DNA of 64,000 nt from Streptomyces dioscori (GCF_003024195.1 NZ_KZ679039.1:186001-250000), one strand, 5' to 3'. Shown: positions 27,042 to 38,838, counted from the stretch's first letter. The notes: generated from the letters alone by a model not told the origin. Numbers and translations are program-made.

Positions 27042-30000
27042 GTGACCATCGACCTGACCCTGCTGCCGCGTGTCTCCTGCCGCGGGCAGGAGGTCACCGC
27101 GCCCCGGCTGCGCGCCCTCCTCGCGCTCCTCGCGGGCGACCTGCGCACGGGCTGCAGCACCGAGCGGCTGGTGGCCGGGCTGTGGCAGCCGGACGAGCTG
27201 CCGGAACGGCCCGGGAAGGCGCTGCAGGTCCTCGTGTCCAGGGCGCGGGCCCTGCTGGGCGCCGACGTCGTCGTCAGCTCGCCGGCCGGCTACCGGCTCG
27301 GCCTCGCCGAGGACCAGGTCGACAGCTCCGCCCTGCTGCTGCACGCCGCCGCGAGCGCCGACCGGGCCAGGGCGGGCGACCACGCGGCGTCACTGGCCGC
27401 CGCCGACGCCGGGCTCGCGCTGTGGCCGGGCACCCCGGACCAGGACGGCGACCCCGGCGACCCCGTGGCCGCGCTGCGCGCCGAACGCGCCCCCGTCCAC
27501 GGCACGCTCGTCCGCGCGCGGGCCCTCGCGCTCGCCCGCCTCGGGCGGCACGCGGAGGCGGCCGGGCCGCTGGCCGGGGCCGCCGCCGGGCATCCGCGCG
27601 ACGAGGAGGTGCTCGCCGAACTGCTGCGCTGCGAGGCGGCGACGGCGGGCCCGTCCGCCGCGCTGACCCGGTACGAGGCGTACCGCCGCGACCTGCGCGA
27701 CCAGCTGGGTACGGAGCCAGGCGCCGGACTCAAGTCCGTACACCGGGAGTTGCTGCACGGCGAGGCCCCCGTGGTCCGGCACGGTGTGCCGCACGAGCCG
27801 AACCCGCTGCTGGGGCGGGACGAGGACATCGCCGCGGTGGGGCGGCTGCTGGAGACCTCCCGTGCCGTCAGCGTCGTCGGACCCGGCGGACTCGGCAAGA
27901 CCCGGCTCGCGCACGCCGTCAGCCGCCGGGCCGAGCAGCGCGTGGTGTACTTCGTGCCGCTCGCCGGTGTCACCGCGGACGAGGACGTGACCGCCGAGGT
28001 CGCCTCCGCGCTCGGCGCCGGAGAGGGGCGGCACGCCGCCCTGGCCGCCCGCGCCGCGGCCGACCCGGTGTCCGGCGTCCTCGGAGTGCTCGGCTCCGGG
28101 CCCGCCCTGCTGGTCCTCGACAACTGCGAGCAGGTCGTCCGGGGCGCCGCCGACCTCGTACAGGCCCTGGTGTCGTCCTCGAAGGACCTGCGGGTGCTCG
28201 TCACCAGCCGGGCGCCGCTGGGCCTCACGTCGGAGGCGGTGTACGCGCTGCCGGAGCTCGGGCCCGACACCTCGGCCGAACTGTTCACGCAGCGGGCGCG
28301 GGCCGCCCGGCCCGGAGTGCACCTGCCGACGGACGCCGTGGCCGAACTGTGCCGCCACCTCGACGGGCTGCCCCTCGCCGTGGAACTGGCCGCGGCACGG
28401 GTACGTGTCCTCTCGGTCGAGGAGATCACCCGCCGCCTCGGCGACCGCTTCGCACTCCTGCGCGGCGGGACCCGGAACGTGCCCGAACGCCACCGCACCC
28501 TGCACGCCGTCGTCGACTGGAGCTGGAACCTCCTCGACGAGGAGGCGAGGGCCGCGCTGCGCACGCTGTCCGTCTTCCCCGGCGGGTTCTCCGGCGAAGC
28601 CGTGGAGCGGGTCCTCGGCGCGGACGCGCTGTTCCTGCTGGAGCAACTGGCCGGTCAGTCGCTGCTCACCGTCACCGACACCCCGGCCGGTGTGCGGTTC
28701 GCGATGCTGGAGACCGTACGGGAGTTCAGCGCGGCCCGGCGCGCCGAGGCGGACGAGGAGGAGCAGGCGGTCGCCCAATTCCTCGCCTGGGCAAGGGACT
28801 TCGGAGTCACGTACCACGACTGGATCTTCGGTCCGCGACCACGCACCGCCTGGCAGCGGATCAGGACCGAGCAGGACAACCTCGTGGCGGCCCTGCGGTA
28901 CGCCCTCGCCCGTGGCGACCACCCCACCGTCGCCGCCCTCACCGCCGTCCTGACCGCCCTGTGGTCCACCGGCTCCAACTATCCGCGCCTCGCCGCCCTC
29001 GCCGCCGACACCGGCCCGGCCCTGTCGCACTACCACCCCGAGCCCGAGTACGTTGAAGTCGCCCGCGCGGCGGCGGTGTTGTGCACGGTGAGCCTGTTCA
29101 TGGGGTACGGCCCTGTCGCCGTACGCCAGCTCGTCACCCTCCGGCGGCTCCCCGAGGCCCCGCCGGACACCCTGGTCCGCGCCATCGCGGTGGTCCTGAG
29201 CGCGGTCCCGGCGATGCGGCCGCCCGACTACGACGTCCTGCGGGAGCTGTGCGCGAGCGAGCAACCGCTGCTCGCCGGTGTCGCCGAGTGCGCCGCCACC
29301 TACGTCTGGGAGTACGAGCACGACGTCACCCGCGCGATCGCCTCGGCCCGCCGGATCATCGAAGCGCTCGCGCCGGTCGACAACCCGTTCCTCCAGGTCC
29401 TGGGCCACGCCCGGCTGAGCGAGCTGTACCTGCAGACGGAGCAGGGGGACGCCGCGTACGGGCATCTCAAGGCCGCGCTGGAGGCGCTGCCGCGGCTCGG
29501 CGACGACCACGACTCCATCGGCGTACGCGGCGGTCTGGTCCTCGCCTGTCTGCAGCGCGGCGACCCCGACGAGGCCGAACACTGGCTGCGGCAGGCGGAG
29601 GCCGTCGGCCTCACCCGGAACGACGACGCCTACAACGCCGACTACGGTGCCCGCGCCGAGATCGCGCTCACCCGCGGACTGACGGAGGTCGGGCTCGGCC
29701 TGTGGCGCGACGCCGTGGACGGGGTGACGGGAGCCGGCCCGATGCACAGCGGTGATCCCTTCCTGGACCGGTGGGTGCTGCAGATGCAGTCGGCGGCGGT
29801 GACGGCGCACGCGTACGCCGGCCGCCTCGAACTCGTCGCGCAACCCGTCGCCCGGCTCCGGCAGGGCCTGCGGACCATGCTCTCCGCGCCGGCCGGCTCG
29901 CCCATGGACCTCCCCGTGTTCGGGACGGTGCTGCACGCCCTCGGCGTGGCGGGGATCGCCTCCGGTGGCGTCTCCGGTGGCGTCTCCGGTGACGTCTCAG

Positions 30001-30278
30001 GTGGCGTCTCAGGTGACGGGCCGGGTGACGGGTCGGGGGACACCTCCGGTGAGGTCTCCGGTGACGTCTCGGCCGTACGGATGGTGGCGTTGGCCGAACG
30101 GCTGCGGGTGCTGCGCGACTACCAGCCGACGATGTCCGCGGAGCGTGCCCGGCGGGCGGCCGGGAAAGCCGACGGGGCGGCGTACGCCGACGCCGTGTCG
30201 GAGTACGCCACCCTGGGGCGCGACGCGTTGCGGGATGCGGCCCGCGCGGTCATGGCGGCTACTTGGGGTCGCGATTGA
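27042..30278 (+). CDS. AfsR/SARP-type regulator with BTAD and NB-ARC ATPase domains
   Basis: A 1,078-residue transcriptional regulator. The N-terminal OmpR-like DNA-binding domain (about 1-90) is followed by a bacterial transcriptional activation domain (about 95-240, ending LGTEPGAGLKSVHRELL). An NB-ARC-type STAND NTPase comes next, with P-loop VVGPGGLGKTR near residue 280, Walker B LLVLDNCEQVV near residue 362 and the GLPLAVELAAARV motif near residue 445. A TPR-like C-terminal region ends in a 12-base-unit repeat encoding SGGVSGDVSG-type sequence (about 975-1010). Such AfsR-like proteins activate secondary metabolism when a ligand triggers ATP-driven oligomerisation. Its stop overlaps the convergent ABC permease gene by 20 bases. 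Confidence 0.9.
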   Translation: MTIDLTLLPRVSCRGQEVTAPRLRALLALLAGDLRTGCSTERLVAGLWQPDELPERPGKALQVLVSRARALLGADVVVSSPAGYRLGLAEDQVDSSALLLHAAASADRARAGDHAASLAAADAGLALWPGTPDQDGDPGDPVAALRAERAPVHGTLVRARALALARLGRHAEAAGPLAGAAAGHPRDEEVLAELLRCEAATAGPSAALTRYEAYRRDLRDQLGTEPGAGLKSVHRELLHGEAPVVRHGVPHEPNPLLGRDEDIAAVGRLLETSRAVSVVGPGGLGKTRLAHAVSRRAEQRVVYFVPLAGVTADEDVTAEVASALGAGEGRHAALAARAAADPVSGVLGVLGSGPALLVLDNCEQVVRGAADLVQALVSSSKDLRVLVTSRAPLGLTSEAVYALPELGPDTSAELFTQRARAARPGVHLPTDAVAELCRHLDGLPLAVELAAARVRVLSVEEITRRLGDRFALLRGGTRNVPERHRTLHAVVDWSWNLLDEEARAALRTLSVFPGGFSGEAVERVLGADALFLLEQLAGQSLLTVTDTPAGVRFAMLETVREFSAARRAEADEEEQAVAQFLAWARDFGVTYHDWIFGPRPRTAWQRIRTEQDNLVAALRYALARGDHPTVAALTAVLTALWSTGSNYPRLAALAADTGPALSHYHPEPEYVEVARAAAVLCTVSLFMGYGPVAVRQLVTLRRLPEAPPDTLVRAIAVVLSAVPAMRPPDYDVLRELCASEQPLLAGVAECAATYVWEYEHDVTRAIASARRIIEALAPVDNPFLQVLGHARLSELYLQTEQGDAAYGHLKAALEALPRLGDDHDSIGVRGGLVLACLQRGDPDEAEHWLRQAEAVGLTRNDDAYNADYGARAEIALTRGLTEVGLGLWRDAVDGVTGAGPMHSGDPFLDRWVLQMQSAAVTAHAYAGRLELVAQPVARLRQGLRTMLSAPAGSPMDLPVFGTVLHALGVAGIASGGVSGGVSGDVSGGVSGDGPGDGSGDTSGEVSGDVSAVRMVALAERLRVLRDYQPTMSAERARRAAGKADGAAYADAVSEYATLGRDALRDAARAVMAATWGRD
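29968..30072 (+). repeat. 12-bp tandem repeat (GGTGNCGTCTCC) within the AfsR-like gene
   Basis: About nine imperfect 12-base units encode a Gly-Ser-Val-Asp linker between the C-terminal helical repeats and the last helices. Length change would stay in frame. Confidence 0.85.
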
Positions 30279-31073
30279 ACCGCGCCGTCGACCAGCGGTA
30301 GCCGAGCACGGTCAGACCGACGCACCAGGCGACCGCGATCCACCCGTTGTGTCCGATCTCGGTGCCGAGCAGCAGCCCGCGCAGGGTCTCGATGGCCGGG
30401 GTGAAGGGCTGGTACTCGGCGATCGGCCGGAACCAGCCCGGCATGGTGTCGGCCGGGATGAACGCGCTGGAGACGAGGGGCAGGAGGATCAGCGGTGTCG
30501 CCATGTTGCTGGCGGCCTCCGGGTTCGGGCTGGCCATGCCCATCCCGACCGCGATCCAGGTCAGCGCCAGGGCGAACAGCGTGATCAGTCCGACCGCCGC
30601 CAGCCACTCCAGGGCCGTGGCGTCCGTGGAACGGAAGCCGATGGCCACGGCGACGGCACTGACGAGCACCAGGCTCGCCAGCACCTGCAGCACGCTGCCC
30701 GCGACATGCCCGATGAGCACGGAGCCGCGATAGACCGCCATCGTGCGGAAGCGGGCGATGAGGCCCTCGTTCATGTCCATGGACACGGAGATCGCGGCGC
30801 CGATCACGGTGCTGCCGACGGTCATCAGCAGGAGACCGGGGACGACATACGCGATGTAGTCGGAACGGTCGGCGCCCGCGCCGATGCCCGCGCTCATCGC
30901 GCCTCCGAAGACGTAGACGAAGAGGAGCAGCAACATGATCGGCGTGAGCAGGAGATTGAGGGTCATGGAGGGGTAGCGGCGTACGTGCCGCAGGTTGCGC
31001 CCCAGCATGGTCTTCGAGTCGCGGACGGCGAGGGAGAGTGAGGGGGAGGGGGAGGGGGAGGGGGCGAGGATGC

Positions 31074-31077
<4 letters not shown>
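30259..31077 (-). CDS. ABC-2 type exporter permease (DrrB-like)
   Basis: A 272-residue permease with about six membrane helices of the ABC-2 export type. A cytoplasmic N-terminus (SLAVRDSKTMLGRNLRHVRR) precedes the first helix LNLLLTPIMLLLLFVYVFGG. The long loop with GLIARFRTMAVYRGSVLIGHV and LPLVSSAFIPADTMPGWFRPIAEYQPFTP is the DrrB/NodJ signature. The N-terminus begins with a (Ser-Pro)n run from a hexanucleotide repeat. ATGA overlaps the stop of the ATPase gene upstream, so the two form an operon. The likely substrate is a drug or natural product. The 3' end overlaps the AfsR-like gene by 20 bases on the opposite strand. Confidence 0.9.
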
Positions 31078-32090
<1,013 letters not shown>

Positions 32091-32199
32091 GCCGCAGAGG
32101 TTGCGGGAAGGGGCATTCAACGGGGTTTCAGGGTGGTTTCAAGGGGCGGAACCGCGGGGCGGGCGGGGCGGGCCGGGGTTTGCGTTCGGCTGCGGGCCG

Positions 32200-32411
32200 G
32201 TGGGGGTTGGCCGCGCAGTTCCCCGCGCCCCCAAGAGACGCCGGCCCTCTGCTTTGAAGGGGGCGTGGTGCGCGGGGAGCGATGACGTCGAAACGTCGAC
32301 CCCGTTGTTTTAGGGGCGCGGGGAACTGCGCGAACGGCCCCCACCGGCCCGCACCCGACGCTCTACCGTCTGCACCGCCTGCACCGTCTGCACCGTCTGC
32401 ACCGTCTGCGC
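32200..32411. repeat. Gap with two dispersed elements and a 9-bp tandem repeat
   Basis: The 397-base gap (32091-32487) has no gene. It holds a reverse copy of the dispersed element at about 32210-32232 and a forward copy at about 32313-32334, which could pair across 80 bases. From 32361 to 32411 comes a 9-base tandem repeat, CTGCACCGT, in about five units. The first 100 bases (32091-32200) are purine-rich GGGGCGGG-type runs and must contain the promoter of the ABC operon, but I cannot place it. Confidence 0.75.
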
Positions 32412-32487
32412 GGGTCGGCCGGAGGCGCCCCTGAAAGGCACAGGATTGCGCCGTGCCTCGTGCTCCTCGGAGGACTCCCGGCGTCGC

Positions 32488-33255
32488 TCAGTCGGTGTCG
32501 CGGCGGCTGGCGACCAGTGCCGCCAAGCCGTCCAGGATTCGTTGGAGGCCGAATTCGAAGTGGTCGAAGTCCGTGCCGAAGGAGTCCTCCGAGAGCGCGG
32601 CCATCACGGGGTAGCGGCCGGTGGCCATGGCCTTCTCCAGGACCGGGTACTGGGCGGCCCAGAACTCCGCGTCCGTCAGACCGGTCGCGCGTTCGGCCTC
32701 CTGGGCGTACAGCTGGGTGCGCGCGGCCCCGGTGACGTACGAGTCGATCATGATGACCGCCGAGACCAGTTCCGGGTCGCTGAGGCCCATGGGCTTGATG
32801 CGGGAGATCACTTTCTCCATGCCCCCGACGGCGCTGGGGCCGAGCACCGGGCGGGACTGGTTGGCCTTGAGCAGCCAGGGGTGGCGCCGGTAGAGGGCGA
32901 GATTCTCGCGGCCCAGGGTCTCCAGGGCCGAGCGCCAGTCGTCGCCGTAGACGGACGGGGCGTCGTCCGTGCGCTGGACGCGGTCCAGCATCAGGTCGAG
33001 CAGCTCGCCCTTGCCGGGGACGTACCGGTACAGCGACATCGTGCCGGTGCCCAGCTCCGTGGAGAGCCGGCGCATCGACACCGCCTCAAGACCCTCCGCG
33101 TCCGCGACCCGGACGGCCGCCTCCACGATCCGGTCGAGGCTGAGGCCGGGCTTGGGGCCGCGGCTGGGGCGCGGGCCCGTGTCCCACAGCAGGTGGAGCG
33201 TGCGGACGATGTCTCCGCTGCCGCTGGTGTCCATTCCGCCCGAGCCGCTTGTCAT
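32488..33255 (-). CDS. TetR family regulator (TetR_C_1 type)
   Basis: A 255-residue repressor. The N-terminal helix-turn-helix reads SLDRIVEAAVRVADAEGLEAVSMRRLSTELGTGTMSLYRYVPGKGEL (about residues 32-78), typical of the subfamily with the tetracycline-repressor C-terminal domain. The large helical C-terminus would bind a ligand. It is divergent from the second ABC exporter. The 99 bases between the two starts contain a two-copy GAGTAC-GGC-GTACTC operator, so drug-inducible control of that exporter and of itself is likely. The ATG at 33255 has GAGG four bases upstream; ATG 33234 is an alternative. Confidence 0.9.
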   Translation of the reverse strand: MTSGSGGMDTSGSGDIVRTLHLLWDTGPRPSRGPKPGLSLDRIVEAAVRVADAEGLEAVSMRRLSTELGTGTMSLYRYVPGKGELLDLMLDRVQRTDDAPSVYGDDWRSALETLGRENLALYRRHPWLLKANQSRPVLGPSAVGGMEKVISRIKPMGLSDPELVSAVIMIDSYVTGAARTQLYAQEAERATGLTDAEFWAAQYPVLEKAMATGRYPVMAALSEDSFGTDFDHFEFGLQRILDGLAALVASRRDTD

Positions 33256-33283
33256 GTGCCTCAGGATAGGCCCCCGCAATAAA

Positions 33284-33325
33284 ACTGAGTACGGCGTACT
33301 CTGAAAAGGGTACGGTGTACTCAGT
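33284..33325. promoter_or_regulatory. TetR operator: two 15-bp dyads within a 42-bp dyad
   Basis: GAGTAC-GGC-GTACTC (33287-33301) is a perfect dyad. GGGTAC-GGT-GTACTC (33308-33322) is a second copy with one arm mismatch. Their centres are 21 bases apart, two helical turns. ACTGAGTAC (33284-33292) and GTACTCAGT (33317-33325) are exact reverse complements, so the whole 42 bases form a larger dyad centred between the divergent tetR and ABC genes. Confidence 0.85.
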
Positions 33326-33364
33326 TCGGCGAGCTCCGGCGGACATCACGGGTGGAGGAGTGCT

Positions 33365-34423
33365 GTGGGTATGAGTGCCAGCACGAGTGCGAGTGCGAGT
33401 GCGAGTGCGAGCGATTACGCGGTACGGGCCGAGGGGCTCGACAAGAGGTACGGGGAGAAACGCGCCCTGGACGGCTTCGACCTGGCCGTACGGAAGGGCA
33501 CGGTGCACGGCCTGCTCGGGCCGAACGGCGCGGGCAAGACCACCGCCGTCCGCATCCTCTCCACGCTGGTCCGGCTGGACGGGGGAAGCGCGCGGGTGGC
33601 CGGTCTCGACGTGGCCTCGCAGCCCCGGGAGGTACGGGCGCGGATCGGGCTCACCGGCCAGTACGCGGCACTGGACGAGGTGCTCACCGGCCGGCAGAAC
33701 CTGGAGATGTTCGGGCGGCTGTTCCACCTCGGCGGGCGCCGGGCGCGGCGGCGGGCGACGGAACTGCTGGAGCAGTTCGACCTCGCCGACGCGGCCGGCA
33801 AGGGAGTCGGGCAGTACAGCGGCGGTATGCGGCGGCGCCTGGACCTCGCCGCGTCGATGATCCTCACCCCGGCCGTGCTGTTCCTGGACGAGCCCACGAC
33901 CGGGCTCGACCCCCGCGGGCGCGGGGAAGTGTGGGAATCCGTACGGGCGTTGGTCTCCGGCGGCACCACCGTGCTGCTGACCACGCAGTATCTGGAGGAG
34001 GCCGACAAACTCGCCTCGCACATCACCGTCATCGACCAGGGGCGGGCCATCGCGGACGACACCCCGGACGGGCTGAAGAACAGGGTGGGCGGTGACCGGA
34101 TCGAGGTCGTCGTCACCGAGCGGGCCGACATCGCGCGGGCGGTGAAGGTCGTCGCCCGTGTCTCGGACGGCGAACCGGAGTCCCACGAGACCGAGTTGAG
34201 GGTGCACGCGCCCGTCACCGACCGGGTCGCCGCGCTCACCGAGGTGGCGCGGACGCTCCAGGACGAGGGGGTGCGCGTGGAGGACATCGGGCTGCGCAGG
34301 CCCAGCCTGGACGACGTCTTCATGCGCCTGACCGGCCACCGCACGGCAGCCGACACCGACACCGACACAGATACAGACACCGACACCGACGCCGACGCCG
34401 ACACGAAGGGGGTCGCGGCATGA
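33365..34423 (+). CDS. ABC exporter ATP-binding protein (DrrA-like), second copy
   Basis: A 352-residue ABC ATPase of the daunorubicin-resistance type. It carries [14 protein letters not shown] (Walker A), [21 protein letters not shown], the signature [31 protein letters not shown] (Walker B) and [16 protein letters not shown]-terminal extension ends [11 protein letters not shown]. Both ends are low-complexity: Ser-Ala repeats at the start (33374-33412) and Thr-Asp repeats before the stop (34351-34405), each from hexanucleotide repeats. GGAGGAG at 33354-33360 serves GTG 33365 or ATG 33371. Its stop overlaps the permease start (ATGA). It is about 50 per cent similar by eye to the ATPase at 31.1-32.1 kb, suggesting an old duplication. 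Confidence 0.9.
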   Translation: MGMSASTSASASASASDYAVRAEGLDKRYGEKRALDGFDLAVRKGTVHGLLGPNGAGKTTAVRILSTLVRLDGGSARVAGLDVASQPREVRARIGLTGQYAALDEVLTGRQNLEMFGRLFHLGGRRARRRATELLEQFDLADAAGKGVGQYSGGMRRRLDLAASMILTPAVLFLDEPTTGLDPRGRGEVWESVRALVSGGTTVLLTTQYLEEADKLASHITVIDQGRAIADDTPDGLKNRVGGDRIEVVVTERADIARAVKVVARVSDGEPESHETELRVHAPVTDRVAALTEVARTLQDEGVRVEDIGLRRPSLDDVFMRLTGHRTAADTDTDTDTDTDTDADADTKGVAA

Positions 34424-35298
34424 GCGGCTTGAACGAGGCGGCCGAGGTGACCGAGGTGGCCAGGCCGGCCGAGGCGGCCGGGGCTGCCGGGGTGCAGGTG
34501 CTCCGCGACCGCGGCCGTACCTACTGGGTGCTGGCCGACTGCTGGAACGTCGTCCGGCGCGGCCTCACCCACTACCAGCGCCAACCCATCAACATCGTCT
34601 GGCAGTTGGGCTTCCCGATCCTGTCGGTGCTGCTGTACGGATACGTCTTCGGCAGCGCGATGCAGGTCCCGGGCGGCGGCGACTACCGGGACTTCCTGAT
34701 GCCGGGCATGTTCGTGATGACGATGGCCTTCGGGTTCATCAACACGGCGACCCTCGTCGTGTACGACTCCACGAAGGGTGTCATCGACCGGTTCCGCTCC
34801 ATGCCGATGTCGCCGTCCGCCGTCGTCGCCGGGCGCGGGGTCACCGACCTGATCGTCGCCTGCGCGGAGCTGACGATCCTGATGCTCACCGCGCTGGCCA
34901 TGGGCTGGCGGCCGGACGGCGGCTTCGCCTTCCTGGGGGCGTTCGGGCTGCTGCTGTGGCTGCGGTTCGCGCTCATCTGGCTCGGGGTGTGGCTGGGCCT
35001 GCTCGTGCCCAACCCGGAGGCGGCGGGCGGCCTGTTCGCGGTCGCGTTCCCGCTGACGATGATCTCCAGCATCTTCGTCGCACCGCAGCTGATGCCCGAC
35101 TGGCTGGGCCACGTGGCCGCGTGGAACCCGATCTCGTCGACGGCCGCGGCCACCCGCGAACTGTTCGGCACTCCGGTCGGCGGCGGTGACACCTGGATCG
35201 AGGAGCACGCCCTGCTGATGGCGGGCGTGTGGCCGGTGATCCTGACGCTGGTCTTCGTTCCGTTGGCGGTACGGAGGTTCCAGAAGCTCAGCAAGTGA
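34420..35298 (+). CDS. ABC-2 type exporter permease (DrrB-like), second copy
   Basis: A 292-residue permease with about six membrane helices. An extended cytoplasmic N-terminus (about 50 aa, Ala/Glu-rich) precedes [52 protein letters not shown] is the conserved cytoplasmic coupling loop, and [33 protein letters not shown] is the DrrB-type C-terminal motif. Translationally coupled to the ATPase by ATGA. With it, this would form a homodimeric or heterotetrameric drug exporter under the divergent TetR. No terminator hairpin of note follows before the cellulase promoter. Confidence 0.9.
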   Translation: MSGLNEAAEVTEVARPAEAAGAAGVQVLRDRGRTYWVLADCWNVVRRGLTHYQRQPINIVWQLGFPILSVLLYGYVFGSAMQVPGGGDYRDFLMPGMFVMTMAFGFINTATLVVYDSTKGVIDRFRSMPMSPSAVVAGRGVTDLIVACAELTILMLTALAMGWRPDGGFAFLGAFGLLLWLRFALIWLGVWLGLLVPNPEAAGGLFAVAFPLTMISSIFVAPQLMPDWLGHVAAWNPISSTAAATRELFGTPVGGGDTWIEEHALLMAGVWPVILTLVFVPLAVRRFQKLSK

Positions 35299-35360
35299 AG
35301 CCGTACGCGCCGTGCGGTGTTCGGGAACCCGAGTGTCCCGAATGCCGCACGACTCCTTGA

Positions 35361-37040
<1,680 letters not shown>

Positions 37041-37084
37041 GTTCCGCGGAATTCGACGCCAGTGGCTCAGGGGCCGGGTGGCAG

Positions 37085-37149
37085 CCGGGTGGCAGAGGTG
37101 CGTGGCGCGGCGTTCGCCGATCTGCGCGCCGCGCACCTCTGTCACCCGG
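37085..37149 (+). terminator. 25-bp stem-loop downstream of the cellulase
   Basis: Bases 37085-37109 and 37125-37149 pair over 25 positions, with only two G-U wobbles, around a 15-base loop. It starts 45 bases after the cellulase stop and has no U-tract. It should end transcription or protect the mRNA 3' end. Confidence 0.85.
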
Positions 37150-37279
37150 ACCCTGAGGTACCCGGGCGTAGCGAGGACGGTTCGGGCACCAGCCGGCGGC
37201 CCCGGGGGATACCCGCGCCGCTCTGCCAGGGGCAGAACAGTGGCCGGACCGGGCCCGACGGTCACTACCGTCCAGCCTC

Positions 37280-38026
37280 ATGACGACGATGACCGCGATT
37301 ACTACGCGTACGGTCGAGTACCCGGCCGACGGTCTGACGATGATCGGGCACCTCGCGCTCCCGGCCGGTGCCGACCGCCGTCCCGCGGTGCTGCTCGGAC
37401 CGGAGGGCATGGGGCCCAGCGACGTCGAGCGCCGCCGGGCCGACGCGTTCGCCGAACTGGGATACGTGGCGCTGGCCTTCGACCTCCACGGCGGGCGCTA
37501 TCTGGGCGATCCCGAGGAGATGCTGGCCCGTTGCCTGCCCCTGCTCGCCGATCCTGACCGGATGAGGGGCATCGGCCATGCGGCGCTCGACGTGTTGCGC
37601 GCCGAACCGCGGACCGACCCCGACCGGATCGCCGCCGTCGGCTACGGCACCGGGGGCGCCATCGGGCTGGAACTCGGGCGGGCCGGCGTCGACCTGCGCG
37701 CGATCGGGACAGTCAACGCGACCACCACGGGCCGACCGGGCGAGGCAGCGCGCATTCGCTGCCCGGTGTGGGCCGGGGTCGGGTCGGAAGACCCGATCAT
37801 GCCGCCCGCGCAACGCGAGGCGTTCGCCACTGAGATGCAGGCCGCAGGCGTCGACTGGCGTCTCACGGTCTACGGCGGCGCCCTGCACGCCTTCCACCAC
37901 CCGCCGGTCGACCACCCCACGGTCCCCGGCGTCGGCCACCACTCGGGGCACGCGCGGCGAGCCTGGCGCGACGTCCTCGACCTGCTCGCCGAGTGCCTGC
38001 CCGTGACAGAGGACCCGGGTGCGTGA
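37280..38026 (+). CDS. Dienelactone-hydrolase family protein lacking the nucleophile
   Basis: A 248-residue alpha/beta hydrolase of the dienelactone hydrolase family. The oxyanion-side strand PAVLLGPEGMGPSDVERR and the ALAFDLHGGRY region are normal. The catalytic acid is in GSEDPIMPPAQ and the histidine in YGGALHAFHHP. The nucleophile elbow, usually GYCFGG or GxSxGG, reads GYGTGG, with Gly123 where Cys or Ser is expected. Activity as a classical hydrolase is therefore doubtful; a binding or altered role is possible. The start ATG 37280 gives MTTMTAITTRTVEYP. It lies alone between the cellulase terminator and a minus-strand pair. Confidence 0.85.
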   Translation: MTTMTAITTRTVEYPADGLTMIGHLALPAGADRRPAVLLGPEGMGPSDVERRRADAFAELGYVALAFDLHGGRYLGDPEEMLARCLPLLADPDRMRGIGHAALDVLRAEPRTDPDRIAAVGYGTGGAIGLELGRAGVDLRAIGTVNATTTGRPGEAARIRCPVWAGVGSEDPIMPPAQREAFATEMQAAGVDWRLTVYGGALHAFHHPPVDHPTVPGVGHHSGHARRAWRDVLDLLAECLPVTEDPGA

Positions 38027-38048
38027 CCCGGGCGGACACGGCCGGGCT

Positions 38049-38345
38049 TCAGCGCATGAGCACGTACAGCCGAACCATGTCGTCCTCGGTCTGCGAGGGC
38101 GGAGTCCGGAGGCGGGCCGGGCGCTTCCAGCAGTCTTCTTCGGCCATCAGCGGCGGGTAGCAGCCGGTCAGGTGATGGCGTCTGGACCAGCGGCGCCAGC
38201 GGGCGTCGTGAGGGCTGGGGAGTCGCCACACATAGGGGTCCGGCGCCCTCACCTGGCGCGCGAGGTCCCAGTCGCCGACCTCGGGACGGCGGGGACGCGG
38301 TCGGCCGCGCAGGCGGGCGACGGCGTCAAGAAGGAACCGGAACAC
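38049..38345 (-). CDS. Small Trp/Arg-rich hypothetical protein
   Basis: A 98-residue basic protein, starting GTG at 38345 and overlapping the 3' end of the GHKL kinase gene by 20 bases, so translation is probably coupled. It has an Arg-rich N-terminus (LRGRPRPRRPEVGDWDL), a central segment YVWRLPSPHDARWRRWSRRHH and a C-terminus with MAEEDCWKRP and EDDMVRLYVLM. I recall similar short proteins in Streptomyces near ATP-binding regulators, but no function is known. No membrane segment, and only two Cys residues. Confidence 0.6.
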   Translation of the reverse strand: MFRFLLDAVARLRGRPRPRRPEVGDWDLARQVRAPDPYVWRLPSPHDARWRRWSRRHHLTGCYPPLMAEEDCWKRPARLRTPPSQTEDDMVRLYVLMR

Positions 38346-38739
38346 GGGTCCCCGCCGGCTTCTCCGCGAGCGTGAACCGGGCCCACACGCACTTCGTGTA
38401 CGGGCCCTGCCGGTACCCCCAGGAGTCGGCCGACGCCGCCACCAGCGTGAGGCCGCGGCCGCTCTCCTCGTCCGGGGCCGAGTCGCGCGGGCGGGGGAGT
38501 CCGTCCCGGTCCGGGTCGGAGACCTCCAGGACCAACTCCGGGCCGTCGAGCGTGAGCGTTGCGCAGGACACCCGGCAGTGCGTCACGGCGTTGGTGGCGA
38601 GTTCGTTCACCGACAGGGTGACTGCGTCGGCGAGTTCGCCGGTGATGCCCCAGCCCGCGAGGATCCTGCGGACGCGCTGGCGGGCGGTGGGGATGTGGCT
38701 TCTGTGGCGGGGGATGCGGAAGGTCTCGGACATGGGCAT
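38326..38739 (-). CDS. GHKL ATP-binding protein (anti-sigma factor/RsbW-like)
   Basis: A 137-residue single-domain serine kinase of the HATPase_c_2 type. Visible motifs: the N-box LSVNELATNAVTHC (about residues 43-56), the G1 box LVLEVSDPDRDGLPR (about 70-84), and the G2 box ESGRGLTLVAASADSWGY (about 92-109). Proteins of this size act as anti-sigma factors or as partners that phosphorylate anti-anti-sigma proteins. Orphan copies are very numerous in Streptomyces, often beside XRE/DUF397 genes as here. No sigma or STAS gene is nearby, so its target is unknown. It is divergent from the XRE gene at 38917. Confidence 0.88.
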   Translation of the reverse strand: MPMSETFRIPRHRSHIPTARQRVRRILAGWGITGELADAVTLSVNELATNAVTHCRVSCATLTLDGPELVLEVSDPDRDGLPRPRDSAPDEESGRGLTLVAASADSWGYRQGPYTKCVWARFTLAEKPAGTRVPVPS

Positions 38740-38838
38740 GGGGGTGCCGTACTCCCTGATGTGTCGTCAAGATGCGGAACTGACCACCTCTGCTTTGCAT
38801 GAGCGTAGGGCGGCAAGAGATCGACTCGCAATCGATAG

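Noticed and set aside
25866..27383. N-terminal extension of the SGNH hydrolase frame
   Set aside because: It is antisense to the propeller gene and shows no signal peptide or domain. The GDS motif lies ten residues from ATG 25865.
27390..29936. Minus-strand open frame of about 848 codons opposite the AfsR-like gene
   Set aside because: Antisense shadow with no domain; the plus strand has BTAD and NB-ARC motifs.
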